The notes beneath the pieces are model-generated. The model made no database searches. It saw nothing but the letters and a program-made list of their open reading frames with translations, and was not told the origin of the DNA. Positions 54,793-64,000 of a stretch of DNA of 64,000 nt are shown here, piece by piece. Each line of letters starts with the position of its first letter. The stretch's first letter is position 1. Position numbers and translations under genes: made by a program. Source of the stretch: Punctularia strigosozonata HHB-11173 SS5 (taxonomy: Eukaryota > Basidiomycota > Agaricomycetes > Corticiales > Punctulariaceae); assembly GCF_000264995.1 (NCBI RefSeq), contig NW_006767438.1, forward strand, positions 1,998,952 to 2,062,951. The letters are read 5' to 3'.

Positions 54793-55979
54793 GACCCTTC
54801 GCTGACACGATCCGTCACCCAGACGAGACTTTTTCGAGCTCTGCATCGGCGCCCCGGGCACGGCCGCGAGCGCGATCCAATGGGAAGCCGTGAAGAAGCT
54901 CGTGCTCGTGCAATGCATCTCCACCGGGAAGGTCAGCCACCGTCTCCCCGTCCCCGTCCCCGTACCTATCCCTGCGCTCTCCCTTTGGTTCCTTCGATCT
55001 GTTGCTGAAAACAAAGGCGACAGTCCACGCCGCTCCCGAAGTACGCGCACCCGGCGCTGACCCGGCTGCTCAAGAACTCGCCTTACGGCGCGTTCGCGAA
55101 GCACTACCCGGCGCAGCGCGACGCGCTCGCGAGCCTAGTGGAGAAGGAGCGCGCCGTCTTCGTCGACGTAAGTCCTCCCTCTATTTCCTTCCATCTTCCC
55201 TTCCTTGTTCTCTTCCCCTGCCCCCCTCTCTCACGCGCCTTGTTCTCGACGGGATTAGATAGAGCTGGACGTTTATAACGACACTTTTTTTTAGGATAAT
55301 AACCTCGGGCTCGTTAACCAGGCGCTCGACCGCGTCCCGCGCTGGCTCATCCGCGGTCTCACGCACACCTACCTCTCGCTCTCGCTCGCGGACATCGCCA
55401 AGGCCGTCCGGCTCGACGTCGAGCGCGCGCGCGACACCGTCGTCTCCATGGTACGCTCGGACCTCTTCCACTCTTTCCCCCCCTCCCCCCCAAAAAAAAA
55501 AAAAAAAAACCAGAATTCTCCTCTCTCGGACACGGAACAGAAAGGACTGATCTATCCGATTGTCCAGATCGACGAGGACGTGATCACGGCGACGCTGTCG
55601 GCCGAGGGCACGGTGACGTTCGCGGACGCGCCGGTGCGGGTGTCGAAGGCGGAGATCGATCGGATCTTGCTCGGGGCGCAGCAGCAGGGCTTGTTGCTCA
55701 CCAAGCTCGACCGCGCGTTGGCGGGGAGCAGGGAGTACCTCACCAAGGTGACGTGCCTTCTGACTCTTTGTCTGTCGTCCCCTCCTCCCCCCCTCTCTTT
55801 CTATTCATCGTCTCTTGCTCGATCTCTCTCCGTCTCTATTTTGCTCCGTTAATGCTGATGCTGAGACACCGTTTATCGGATGTTAGGCTGTGAAGGTGAA
55901 GGACGACGATCGGTTCGGGGGGATGATCGGGCCCGAGGAGGACCTGATGGAGGACATACCGATGCATGGGATGGACTAG
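53819..55979 (+). CDS. CSN3: COP9 signalosome complex subunit 3
   Basis: Multi-exon gene from ATG 53819 (MQDETTTGAGPSQ) to TAG 55977-55979. Helical-repeat N-terminal part: NPQSLARWLTKFAPKEVRE, GAKLAIKPLYDLLTRYAP, ACTLANHFPPALLLPVLS and YHYLGGCAWARMKRWKDA. The CSN3-specific core follows: RDFFELCIGAPGTAAS..EAVKKLVLVQCISTGK, LPKYAHPALTRLLK, DNNLGLVNQALDRVPRW, then the PCI winged-helix end LTHTYLSLSLADIAKAV and VVSMIDEDVITATLSAEGTVTF. The acidic C-terminus ends MEDIPMHGMD. CSN3 is a scaffold subunit of the complex that removes NEDD8 from cullin-RING ligases, in nucleus and cytoplasm. Introns are C/T-rich and one contains a long CT repeat. A single-copy, core-type gene among accessory neighbours. 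Confidence 0.9.
54759..54789 (+). repeat. (CT)n microsatellite in a CSN3 intron
   Basis: About 15 uninterrupted CT units inside the intron following RMKRWKDA. The tract also serves as a pyrimidine-rich stretch ahead of the acceptor. Confidence 0.9.
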
Positions 55980-56643
55980 CTAGGATTATAGAGCTAGGTC
56001 TGGGCAGAGGCGAGTGTGGTGGTATGCAGGAGCTCCCTTCCTTCGAGCTCGAATGTATTGCTACTCTTTTACTGTTGCATGGGAACGACAGACACTTCGG
56101 AGGAGGTTAACGGTCACGTGGACTGAATTTAACCTTTGCTCCCCTCCTCGCCTTTCCCTGGACTGGTGCTGTTAGATTGCTCCCTGTGAGCACCGAACGC
56201 ATTCAGCGAGACGACGCCCAAGACGCTCCTCATGTATGTTCTTTTCGGCGGGGAATAACGACAGAAAACCACCACATAACGCTTCCCCGTGTTGGTGCGC
56301 CTGAACGCTACGTAATGCGATTGAGTTCGCGCAGCAAAGGTGCAGAGTCACCTGCTAAGCAACCCCACCCCGCTGAGTCTGCCAGTGCCCCGCCAGCTCT
56401 CGCCGAGGCGACGGTTCTGGTCACCTGGACGCGGCACGTCCGGATCTCGTCTCTTCCTGGCCCCAAAGGGTAACGACCCCAATACACTACGTCGACTGCC
56501 TTCTTCGCAAGGTTCGCACTCAGCCGGTATATATACCCGCCCGCTCTGGGGCTCCCACTGTGATCCCCAACCCTTTATGCATACGACCTGATAACCCGCC
56601 CTCGCCCCCAACCTCACCTAACCTCCCCCGCCGTTTAGCCACC
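55980..56643. other. Intergenic with a CGGTCACGTG motif
   Basis: Separates CSN3 from the small Cys-rich gene. CGGTCACGTG at 56111-56120 (CACGTG at 56115-56120) resembles the motif before Cauli_VI genes E and F. A TATA-like tatatata lies at 56528-56535, about 110 bp before the next ATG. Confidence 0.4.
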
Positions 56644-57201
56644 ATGTCCACCGAGGTCGAGCCCGGTCCAACCGTCGAGCTCAACGACGCCCTCTTCTGC
56701 AGCGCGCATTTCAAGGAAGTCGTGAGTTTTCGTCGTCGTCCCCCGAACCGTCGTACCGTCGTCAGGCGAACCCACCATATTCACAGTGCACGGAATGCTC
56801 GTGCGACCTTCGCGAGGAGAACGACTCGTTCTTCGGGGTACGTTTCACACATCGCGTTGCATATCTCTGTATACCTTCTGTGTGTAGCCTTACGTGTTTT
56901 TTGTCTTGATCTTATCAGTTCGAGCCGATAAATCGCGAAGGCCTCGAGGCGCCCCAGGCGACGCAGACCAAGGACGGCGACTGGCAGTGCAAGAAGCACG
57001 GCTCTAAGGGTACGCGTCTCGTTCCGCCCGTGCCCCCCCCCCCTCCTCCATGTACGAGAATCAAGTCCGAACGTCGGTCCGCTGACGATCGGGTCGCGTT
57101 GTTGTCTGTTCCGTTGGACAGCTTGCAATCAGTGCTACGGGTGGAAGAAGCAGATCACCCGCGCGCGGACGGCGGCCAAGAAGGCCGGCAAGGGCAAATA
57201 A
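56644..57201 (+). CDS. Small cysteine-rich, zinc-finger-like protein
   Basis: Exons 56644-56721, 56787-56837, 56919-57009 and 57122-57201; 99 aa; all junctions keep frame. The protein begins MSTEVEPGPTVELND and contains CSAHFKE, CTECSCDL, DGDWQCKKHGSKACNQCYGWKKQ and a Lys/Ala/Gly-rich basic end. The spaced Cys/His pairs (CTEC, CKKH, CNQC) suggest one or two bound zinc ions. I recognise this as a small conserved mushroom protein type with no known function. The basic tail would fit nucleic-acid or ribosome association, but that is inference. Confidence 0.7.
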
Positions 57202-57633
57202 ATGAGAACGCCCTCCTCCCCCCCCCTTTTGTTTTTGCTTGTCTTGCAACGACGACGCACGAAGGACGAAATGTGTGTAATGTATAGTTTGTGTAACCAG
57301 TACGTTGTGAAATCAACCACCCTCTGAGGCATATCATTGGGACCGTTCTATTGAGTCGCCTTTGAGAGAGAGCCCCGTACATCGGCCTCGGTCGCTGTGA
57401 AGGGCCTTTGGTCGGCCGACTCTTATGAACATGTTACTGCGGAGCCGATGCTACATCAGCGCTTACAAACGGGTTGGCACTCCACGATACAGTAGCAATA
57501 CTACAGCGCTGCAGGGGGGTTATCGATAGGGATACAAATACACGAACACGGAGAAGCAGTGGGGCGATTTGTCGCGGGTAAGTAAGCGGGTGGTGATGAG
57601 AAGATGAAGACGGAAGGCGGGAGGGGAGAGAGG
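57202..57633. other. Convergent 3' flanks
   Basis: Between the 3' ends of the small Cys-rich gene and the GH16 gene. Nothing coding supported. Confidence 0.4.
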
Positions 57634-59109
57634 TCACTGGTAGATGTTCATCCACGCGAGGTCGAAGTAGGCGTTCTGGAACGCGGACGGGTTGTTGTTC
57701 ACGTAGTCTTTTTTTTTTTTCGTTCGAATGGGTGAGCGGGAGATCGTTGTGGGTGGAAGGAAAAGGAACTTTACCGACGCAGGTGCCGGGGCATCCTGAT
57801 GAGCCGTATGCGGACCCGGCCCAGTCGCCGCCTGCACGATGAATATATAAGCCATCAGTCGAATTTCCTGGGATGTGGGGACTTGAATGAGTGTTTTTGA
57901 GACGCACAGAAGGTGAGGTTGATGATGATCTGGTTCGGGCCGAACTTGGAGTCGATGTCGCAGTCTGCGCCGGAGAAGTACGCGAACGGGGTGCCCTGCG
58001 AGAGAGCCCGCGGGCAGTCTGAGCCTCGCTTCGTTTTCCTGTAGAAATAAAAAATAGGCATTCCATACCCAGCTGCTCGTGTCGATGGACGTCGCGCCGT
58101 TCTTCACCTCGGCCGGGACGGAGGTGTCTAAGCGGGACCAGAACCAGACTTTGATGGAGCTCGACGTGCGCTCCATTGCGTACCAGCCCCCGCCGGCGCC
58201 GTTGAACGCCGGGCCGTAGCTTCGGTCCGAGCGCTCCTGCACGCCGCAGCCGGTGCTGCCTTCGCAGTCGGTGCCGACTTGGATTCTGGGTGATATACGT
58301 AAGGTCGGGATCGATGCGTGTGGCTTCCAGGGAGGGATTGGAGGAGACACTCGCCCGTTCTGAGCGCTCTGGCTTGAGGGCATGGTGTAGCCTTGGGGGA
58401 AGGAGCGCGTGCTTTAGAGGACCGAAAAAAAGTAGGAGCGGAGGTGGGCGCGCCCACCTGCGCCGGTGTGAAGCGTGGCTTGGTTGGGTCCGACGTCGTT
58501 CACGCCTTCGAGGATGTCGACCTCTCCCTGCGGCGCGTATCCCTGTTATCAGGCTGATTTATGAGATGAGCGGAGGAGAACGAGCGCACCTCGTTTGGCC
58601 AGTTTGGACCGACTTCCCAGATCGCGGGCCAGGTGCCGCAGCCTTGGGGCATGTGACGTATGTTGAAGCTGCGAACCCACAGTGGGTTATAACGATGACC
58701 GTTCAGGACGATGTCAGAAGAAGGAATCTTACATCGCGACGTGGGTCGAGTAGGCGTTGTTGGACTGGATCCGGGCAGAGTTGCGCCCGGGCCCGCTCGC
58801 GCTCAACGTGTTCTTGTAGTCTGCGCGGAGGATGAAGGTGTCGGACGAGGCGTAGGTGAGGTTCTGCGATTGCGCGGTCGCTTTGTTCACGTAGTTGCTG
58901 GTGAACGATAGAGGGAATATGTCAGTCGTGGAAGAACGACTGTGGATCATGCCCTCTCACACGCGACCGTTGGTGGGATCGGAGACGGCCTGGAAGGAGA
59001 AAAAGTCGTAGAAGCCGTTGCCGACGACATTGCTTTTTCGCGAATAACTGGCAGCCAAGGTGTTGCAGGTTGCGGCGAGGGCAGCTGAGATGTAGATGGA
59101 GAGCTTCAT
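57634..59109 (-). CDS. Secreted glycoside hydrolase family 16 endo-beta-glucanase
   Basis: Multi-exon gene from ATG 59109 to TGA 57634. MKLSIYISAALAATCNTLA is a signal peptide, followed by GNGFYDFFSFQAVSDPTNGRVNYV, AYSTHVAMFNIRHMPQGCGTWPAIW, and the catalytic NEGEVDILEGVN (ExDxxE: nucleophile, assisting Asp, acid/base). Then come CTMPS, DCEGSTGCGVQERS, SYGPAFNGAGGGWYAMERT, IKVWFWSR and INLTFCGDWAGSAYGSSGCPGTC near the C-terminus, the pattern of fungal laminarinase-type GH16 enzymes cutting beta-1,3(4)-glucan. Cysteine pairs suit an extracellular enzyme. No GPI signal is seen after the final MNIYQ. Roles could be cell-wall remodelling or glucan digestion. The gene is TATA-driven (59169-59175). 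Confidence 0.9.
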
Positions 59110-59168
59110 ATTAAGAGGTGAGAGCGCCGCAAGATGTGCATTGGATGGTGATGTTTAGGCACCGACGC

Positions 59169-59175
59169 TTATATA
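59169..59175 (-). promoter_or_regulatory. TATA box of the GH16 gene
   Basis: TATATAA on the minus strand, 60 bp upstream of the ATG at 59109. Confidence 0.55.
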
Positions 59176-60624
59176 CTGCCGGCTACGCTCGCTCAAAGGA
59201 GGACGAAACATTCATCAAAGCAGGTGTTACATTGGGCGTCCGATGCATCCAGTGAAGGTCCCGGATCCTTCGCTCAGCTGATCCCCATCGCCTTGTGCAA
59301 CGCCGACGGGATCCACACGCTGATGGTACTATCTTGGGCCCGGGGCTCTTCGATATGGCGCTGGACAACCAAGAACGAACGGAAAGCTGCAGAAAGTCGG
59401 ACCTTCCGCCGGTCGGCGACGAGAGATGCGGGACCCGTGAACGTCCAACGAGTATAAAGATGAGCCGCAGAGCTCGGAAGAATCGATCGCGTGGTGTCGT
59501 TAGGAACGTCGTCGTGGCCTCCCCGCGTATGTCCGCAAGTTCGTTGTGGAAGGGGGAGAGCCTGCTTCGGACCAGATGGGACGGATAAAGGTGAAGGAGA
59601 GAGAAGAAGGGCACGCAGAGTTTGCCACTACTTGATCCGCGAGAGTAAATGTAAGCTTGCTCGAGCGACCGGATCCACATGACGTCCCCCCGTGTAACGG
59701 AGTAAGTAATCCGTTTAGACTACAATTAATTGTACCGGGCCGCGACTCGGCCGCGGCAAGCAATAAAAGATCTGCAGCGCCCTATATATTGGGCGCGCCT
59801 AGGCTAATCACGCGTGCACATCCACCCAGACGTGAGCAAGAAGTCATGCTTGATTTGCAGTTGTAGCACAGCTAGATGACCGGGGCACCATCTCCCTGAG
59901 ATATCGCAGGAGATAACAAACCGAGCCGCCATCTGGTGGCCTTGACCGGAAGAGACAAGAGGGCTGACAAGAGGCGTCGCCGTTCCGCGTGTCATGTGAT
60001 GACCTATGATGACGGCAATCCAGTTGCATGGCGTTTTATGCGATGACACTTGAAGCGATAGGAGCACGACCGGGGACATGTCGGGCATGCACTGTCGCTG
60101 TTGAGAACTCGATAGCACAGCAGATATACCCATATCTCATCATCTCCGATTTGTACTCTCGCCGCCTGATGAAGGCACTCGCTTGCTGTGGTGAGTAAGT
60201 TCAGTGTTGTGTATAGTCGAAGGCTCATATCTGATTTGGGAAGGTTCCAAGTTAATTATGCGCCTATATTAAGGTCCTCTAAGTTATTCGACATTACCAT
60301 TGAACCTTGGGCTCCCGATTTGTCGTCAAAACCATCAGAGAGCTCCAGTGCCGTACATGTGTGACAGCGAAGAAAGCTCGCTGTGAACTTCTACGTGGCG
60401 GCTCGTGGGCACCATGTCTTCTGATACAACCTTAATATAGCATTAAAAACCCTATTCTTTGCTTCAATTGCCTCCCGCTCTGATCGATGCCGTGTACTGA
60501 TACGCTAAACATAGCCCAATCCCGTCCGACATCATCGAGGCGCCCGTTGCGCTTGCTTAGCTGTCTATATCCGATAGGATTGCCCTTGATTTCCGTTCTA
60601 ACCTCTTTCGGAGTCCAGTGAAGT
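59176..60624. other. Intergenic, 1.4 kb, nothing recognised
   Basis: Divergent promoter space between the GH16 gene and the large gene starting at 60625. Short frames only. Confidence 0.4.
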
Positions 60625-63600
60625 ATGGCCACCCGCCCCTCCAACGATGTCGGGACCAACCTTTCTAGTACCGGCGAAGAAATCCGCAGAGCAGAAGATC
60701 TCTTTCGCGCTCAGAGCAAGGTTTCTTCGAAGGTCGATACCGCTGGTATGTTCACCAGCTACAATGTGTGCATCCCAATCGCCAATCTCTGATGAACCAG
60801 TGGAAAAAATCAACCAAGCGGACAACGGAGATAACGAACTGATTTCATCGACTTTCACGTTAATGAAGGATCAATTTGGAGACTTCGTCGAGAACAGCAA
60901 GGTCATCATGCAACTTCTTAGCGGGCTAGCCGTAATTCATCCTTTTTTGGGAGGTAAGTCCTTCGTTTGCAGCCAACTTCTGAAGTACAGCTGACCAACG
61001 GTACACAGTTGCCGTCGGATTATTCAACGCAGCGATTCGGATGGAGATCGATAGGATCGACAACGATGGAAAGACGCTGGTGCTGTGCATTGAGATGAAG
61101 GATATGATGAGCACTCTGCTTTCGTGAGTATCTTCCAAGTTCCGTGCACCGCGCCTCAGTTTGCCGCTTCGACCAGGATCAAGAATCTATCCGATGATCA
61201 GATACCGGAGGTCGAGAAGTCCCTAAAAGAGTGCCTCAGTGATGCCGCGAAGTCGATCGAGACCTGCGCGCGTCTTTGTGCGGAATATCACAAGAGGGGG
61301 ATGATCAGTGAGTCTGTGACTTGGCGTACAAAGCGGGAGTTAGACCTCTCCTCAGAACGAGTTTTGACCAGCGCGAAGTGGAAGGACAAGTTCACCCAGA
61401 TCAGCGAGGAATTTCTTCGTCACAAGACAGCCATTCATGACTGCCTCATTCGATTCGGGGCACTGATCGCCGAAGCCACGCATCAGGCTGTCGGTCTCCT
61501 GTCGCTCAAAGTTGACCAACTTCGCGGCCTCATGGGAAAGGTGTTCACCTTGCTGCAGTCATCTGTCGAACGCGAGCTCGGGGCGTTCGTAGAAAAACAC
61601 GGTGCCAAAGAGGTCGTCTCGGACGATGTGCTGCTCTCTGAACTGTTACACAAGCAACAGAAGCTCGCGCCGGAGCCGATGACCTCGAAGCTGGCGAAGG
61701 GAAGCGATAAAGGATCGCGAGAAGAAAATCTCGCGGTCGAGATTTCTTCCCTGAGAACCGAGTTCCGTGAGAGCCTCGATACATTCCTACAGAAGGAAGA
61801 CGCCGCGTTCAACCGCAAGCTCGGCGCGTATAAGCAGCTCGAGGACACAGTGCGCCAAAACTCAGACCGGGTCATATCAGAAACTGCGGATATGCTAGCG
61901 AGCTTCGGTACTTCTACGGAGAAGCGCATCAGAGATCCGGTATGTGGCTCTCACTCACGCAAGAATATGAAACTGAACAATCGGTGACAGGATGTACGGC
62001 ATGTCTGGCATGACGAGGTCCGCTCGAATCGTTTCTGTTTTTCTGATAGCTTACTGATGCATTGAACCAGGGCTGGAAAGGCAGCGCTAAGGCAAAGCAT
62101 CTGGTGATGGCCTTACGCAACCACTTCAACGATAGATACCACACGATGATATCCACTGAGCAGCGAGCGCTGGAGAAAATCCGTGATATCGTAGATTCCT
62201 CTAGCCCCAGCACGGCTGCGCAGAAGCTTTCCAAGGTATCCGATATTGCGTACAAGATCGAGCCTCTAAACCGGGACGATCTTTGGGCTCTGAGATACAT
62301 GACAATTACGCGAGTCCAACCACTGCTTGAGACGCTAGACGATGATGCCTCTTCTTTTGTGACCATCTCAGAAGCTAATGCCTTCACGGACGGGAAGCCA
62401 CCGGAATGGAGGTATCTACCGTTCAGAACATTCATATACATATGACTGTCGCTAACGTGCTCATAGCCTTCCTCATTGGATAGCGTATTGGACCACGGGT
62501 ATGTTATGATGAAGAATCCTCAACTAATCGGCCTTATATTCTTCGAAATAGGTTTCCGTATCACAATGCAGTGGTACGAGGGCCGTATTCGCAAGATTAT
62601 TTCAGAGATAAGCGAGGTGTCAAGAGACGTGCTTCCCGCCAACCGGAGAATTGTGGACGCTTACGTCGGGTCGTGGCAAACCTTGCGTCTTCCAGAACGT
62701 TTCCTAGCTGGCATGCATGACAGCAGCGATGGACCAGATTTAGACGTGTGGCTTCTTAGTCGATTCAAGCTCTACGTCGACGCCGAATATAACCGCTTAA
62801 AACGTATCTTGACGAGCATTCTGTACTATATCGACGACAACGGCACCTTGGCTCTTCTAACCCAATCCCAACGTTTGGAGAAGGTATGCATTTATATGCG
62901 ATGTGAACATTGAGAATGTTAACGCTTTTATCAGACCCTGCTCCCAATATCCTTTCTTCTTCTTCAGCGCTCCTTGGAGGTCATCAAAGTAGGAACGCAG
63001 AGCTTGCTCCACGAGAATGAATTGAATATGTTGCTGGCCTCATTTCAAATATTGCAACAGGAGGCAAACTCCAGGGTGAATACCTTGAAAGGTCTGTACA
63101 GCTTCGATAATCTGGCTCATGAGATGAGAGTGTTGAAAGAACCTCCGTCTGGCAGCGATTTGCAAACTTCAAAATATACACGCCGAGGAGCATTTCGCGA
63201 GATTCTGTTTTGGTTTGGTGAGTTATATTCCATCATGGCACTTCATTGCTTTGCAATCGTATTGACTTATAATTGCAGTATCGGTACATTGCCGATTACG
63301 ACGCCATAGAGACATCTTCATACTACAGAGACACGATTGACGCCGACAATTCGTTCTATGACATTATGGACGATGTCGAATATGTAGAATATGGCGCAAG
63401 CTTCGAGAGCGGGAGGGGCGAGTCTCCTGATCCGCAAAATGCGGATGGCGCTTCGGACCCAGGAACAAGTTCGACACTAGGTTCCTCAAGCTCGGAACGA
63501 CACGAGGAAATTATAGCACCACAGAGCACTTTCTTTGGAATCCAATCTCTGGAGACCTGGGGCTCACTCGTTGCGGACTTGCAGTGCTACGATAATACCG

Positions 63601-64000
63601 AGAAGACAAATGAGGGTGCAAATCTGCATTCCCAAGGTCTTGTTGGTCATTGGGCGGGCTACTATACCTATCAAACCGGAATCAAGGATGGACTCACCAG
63701 CTTCAATATCGACCTGGTGAATGATGACGGTTCATTTAGCGGCTCTGGAATAGACGCTATCGGGCAGTTCACGGTCAGCGGATGTCGCTATGGCGCCACG
63801 CAACTCGCTTGGATTAAGAGATACCTGAACCAGAATCTATCATGGCTCTATGTGGCCTCATTCGACTCGATCCACGGTATCACAGGGAGGTGGGGCCCTG
63901 ACATCGGCTCTCTCGATCTAGAAACTCCACCCGGGTGGGGACTTCCGTATGGAGGCGAGTGCCAATTCCAACGCCGCCCGGACACATGGTTTCTCGCTGG
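60625..64000 (+). CDS. Large basidiomycete-specific coiled-coil protein (partial, runs off the window)
   Basis: Starts MATRPSNDVGTNLSS at 60625. Exon 1 is 60625-60745, exon 2 60801-60953, then further exons. Blocks I recognise from a large uncharacterised mushroom family are IHPFLGVAVGLFNAAIRMEIDR, LCIEMKDMMSTLL, CARLCAEYHKR, GWKGSAKAKHLVMALRNHF, and near the window end GLVGHWAGYYTYQTG...SFNIDLVNDDGSFSGSGIDAIGQFTVSG, a beta-rich module. The middle (61180-61930) is a long charged helical region likely to form coiled coil. An acidic Ser/Asp/Glu-rich linker lies at about 63340-63530. The first helical module resembles the N-terminal four-helix-type regions found on fungal NLR-like and related proteins, though no NTPase domain is visible in the part present. 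Function unknown; the 3' end is missing. Confidence 0.75.

Noticed and set aside
54541-55262. Long plus-strand frames of 155 and 86 codons inside CSN3
   Set aside because: They are shifted frames of CSN3 exons and read through its introns.
1-64000. tRNA, rRNA, CRISPR or complete transposon genes
   Set aside because: I looked for T-loop GTTCRANYC contexts with matching arms, repeat-spacer arrays, and transposase, integrase or reverse transcriptase motifs and found none that hold up by eye.

Overview
This is nuclear DNA from an Agaricomycete (mushroom-forming basidiomycete); a Polyporales-type wood decayer is my best guess. Evidence: genes are split by many 50-70 nt GT-AG introns, and the gene families are ones typical of these fungi (multi-pass 'orphan receptor' proteins, TPR-CHAT proteins, a calpain with a ZZ finger, tandem Cauli_VI-domain genes, a GH16 glucanase). 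I see no tRNA, rRNA, CRISPR or intact transposon. Exon models were spliced by eye from reading frame and splice signals.

Layout. (1) 0-15.6 kb is a young, repeat-rich array on the minus strand: three paralogous multi-pass membrane protein genes (2236-4272, 8100-10100, 11289-13221) and two near-identical copies of a 1.7 kb segment (4911-6621, 13844-15566). Each segment carries a two-exon gene for a tiny secreted six-cysteine protein. A dispersed LTR-like repeat pair (445-1095, 7143-7790) flanks the first unit. (2) 16-20.2 kb holds a free-standing, intronless indole-3-glycerol-phosphate synthase, a decayed aldo-keto reductase and an unrecognised 472-aa gene. (3) 21-36.3 kb is a second rearranged accessory block. 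It has three Cauli_VI (RNase H1 N-terminal-like) genes, one of them broken; two intact and two relic copies of an undescribed ~205-aa family; a PD-(D/E)XK nuclease-like gene; a complete calpain-ZZ gene; and a shed calpain fragment 8 kb upstream. (4) 37.4-42.8 kb has two tandem 7TM orphan-receptor-like genes. (5) 43.6-48.5 kb has a divergent pair: a Gfo/Idh/MocA oxidoreductase and an allantoate-permease-type MFS transporter. (6) 48.6-52.1 kb is a TPR-CHAT protein. (7) 53.8-59.1 kb is core-like: COP9 signalosome subunit 3, a small cysteine-rich zinc-binding-type protein, and a secreted GH16 endoglucanase. (8) 60.6 kb to the window end is a large coiled-coil-type basidiomycete protein that runs off the window.

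The most interesting material is the receptor-like/secreted-peptide array in (1), in particular the duplicated TM1-TM2 hairpin in all three membrane proteins and the secreted peptide alongside, and the Cauli_VI/calpain/nuclease block in (3), where the two intact Cauli_VI proteins carry regularly placed SUMO-acceptor-like motifs and one SUMO-interaction-like motif. Functional links between neighbours are inference.
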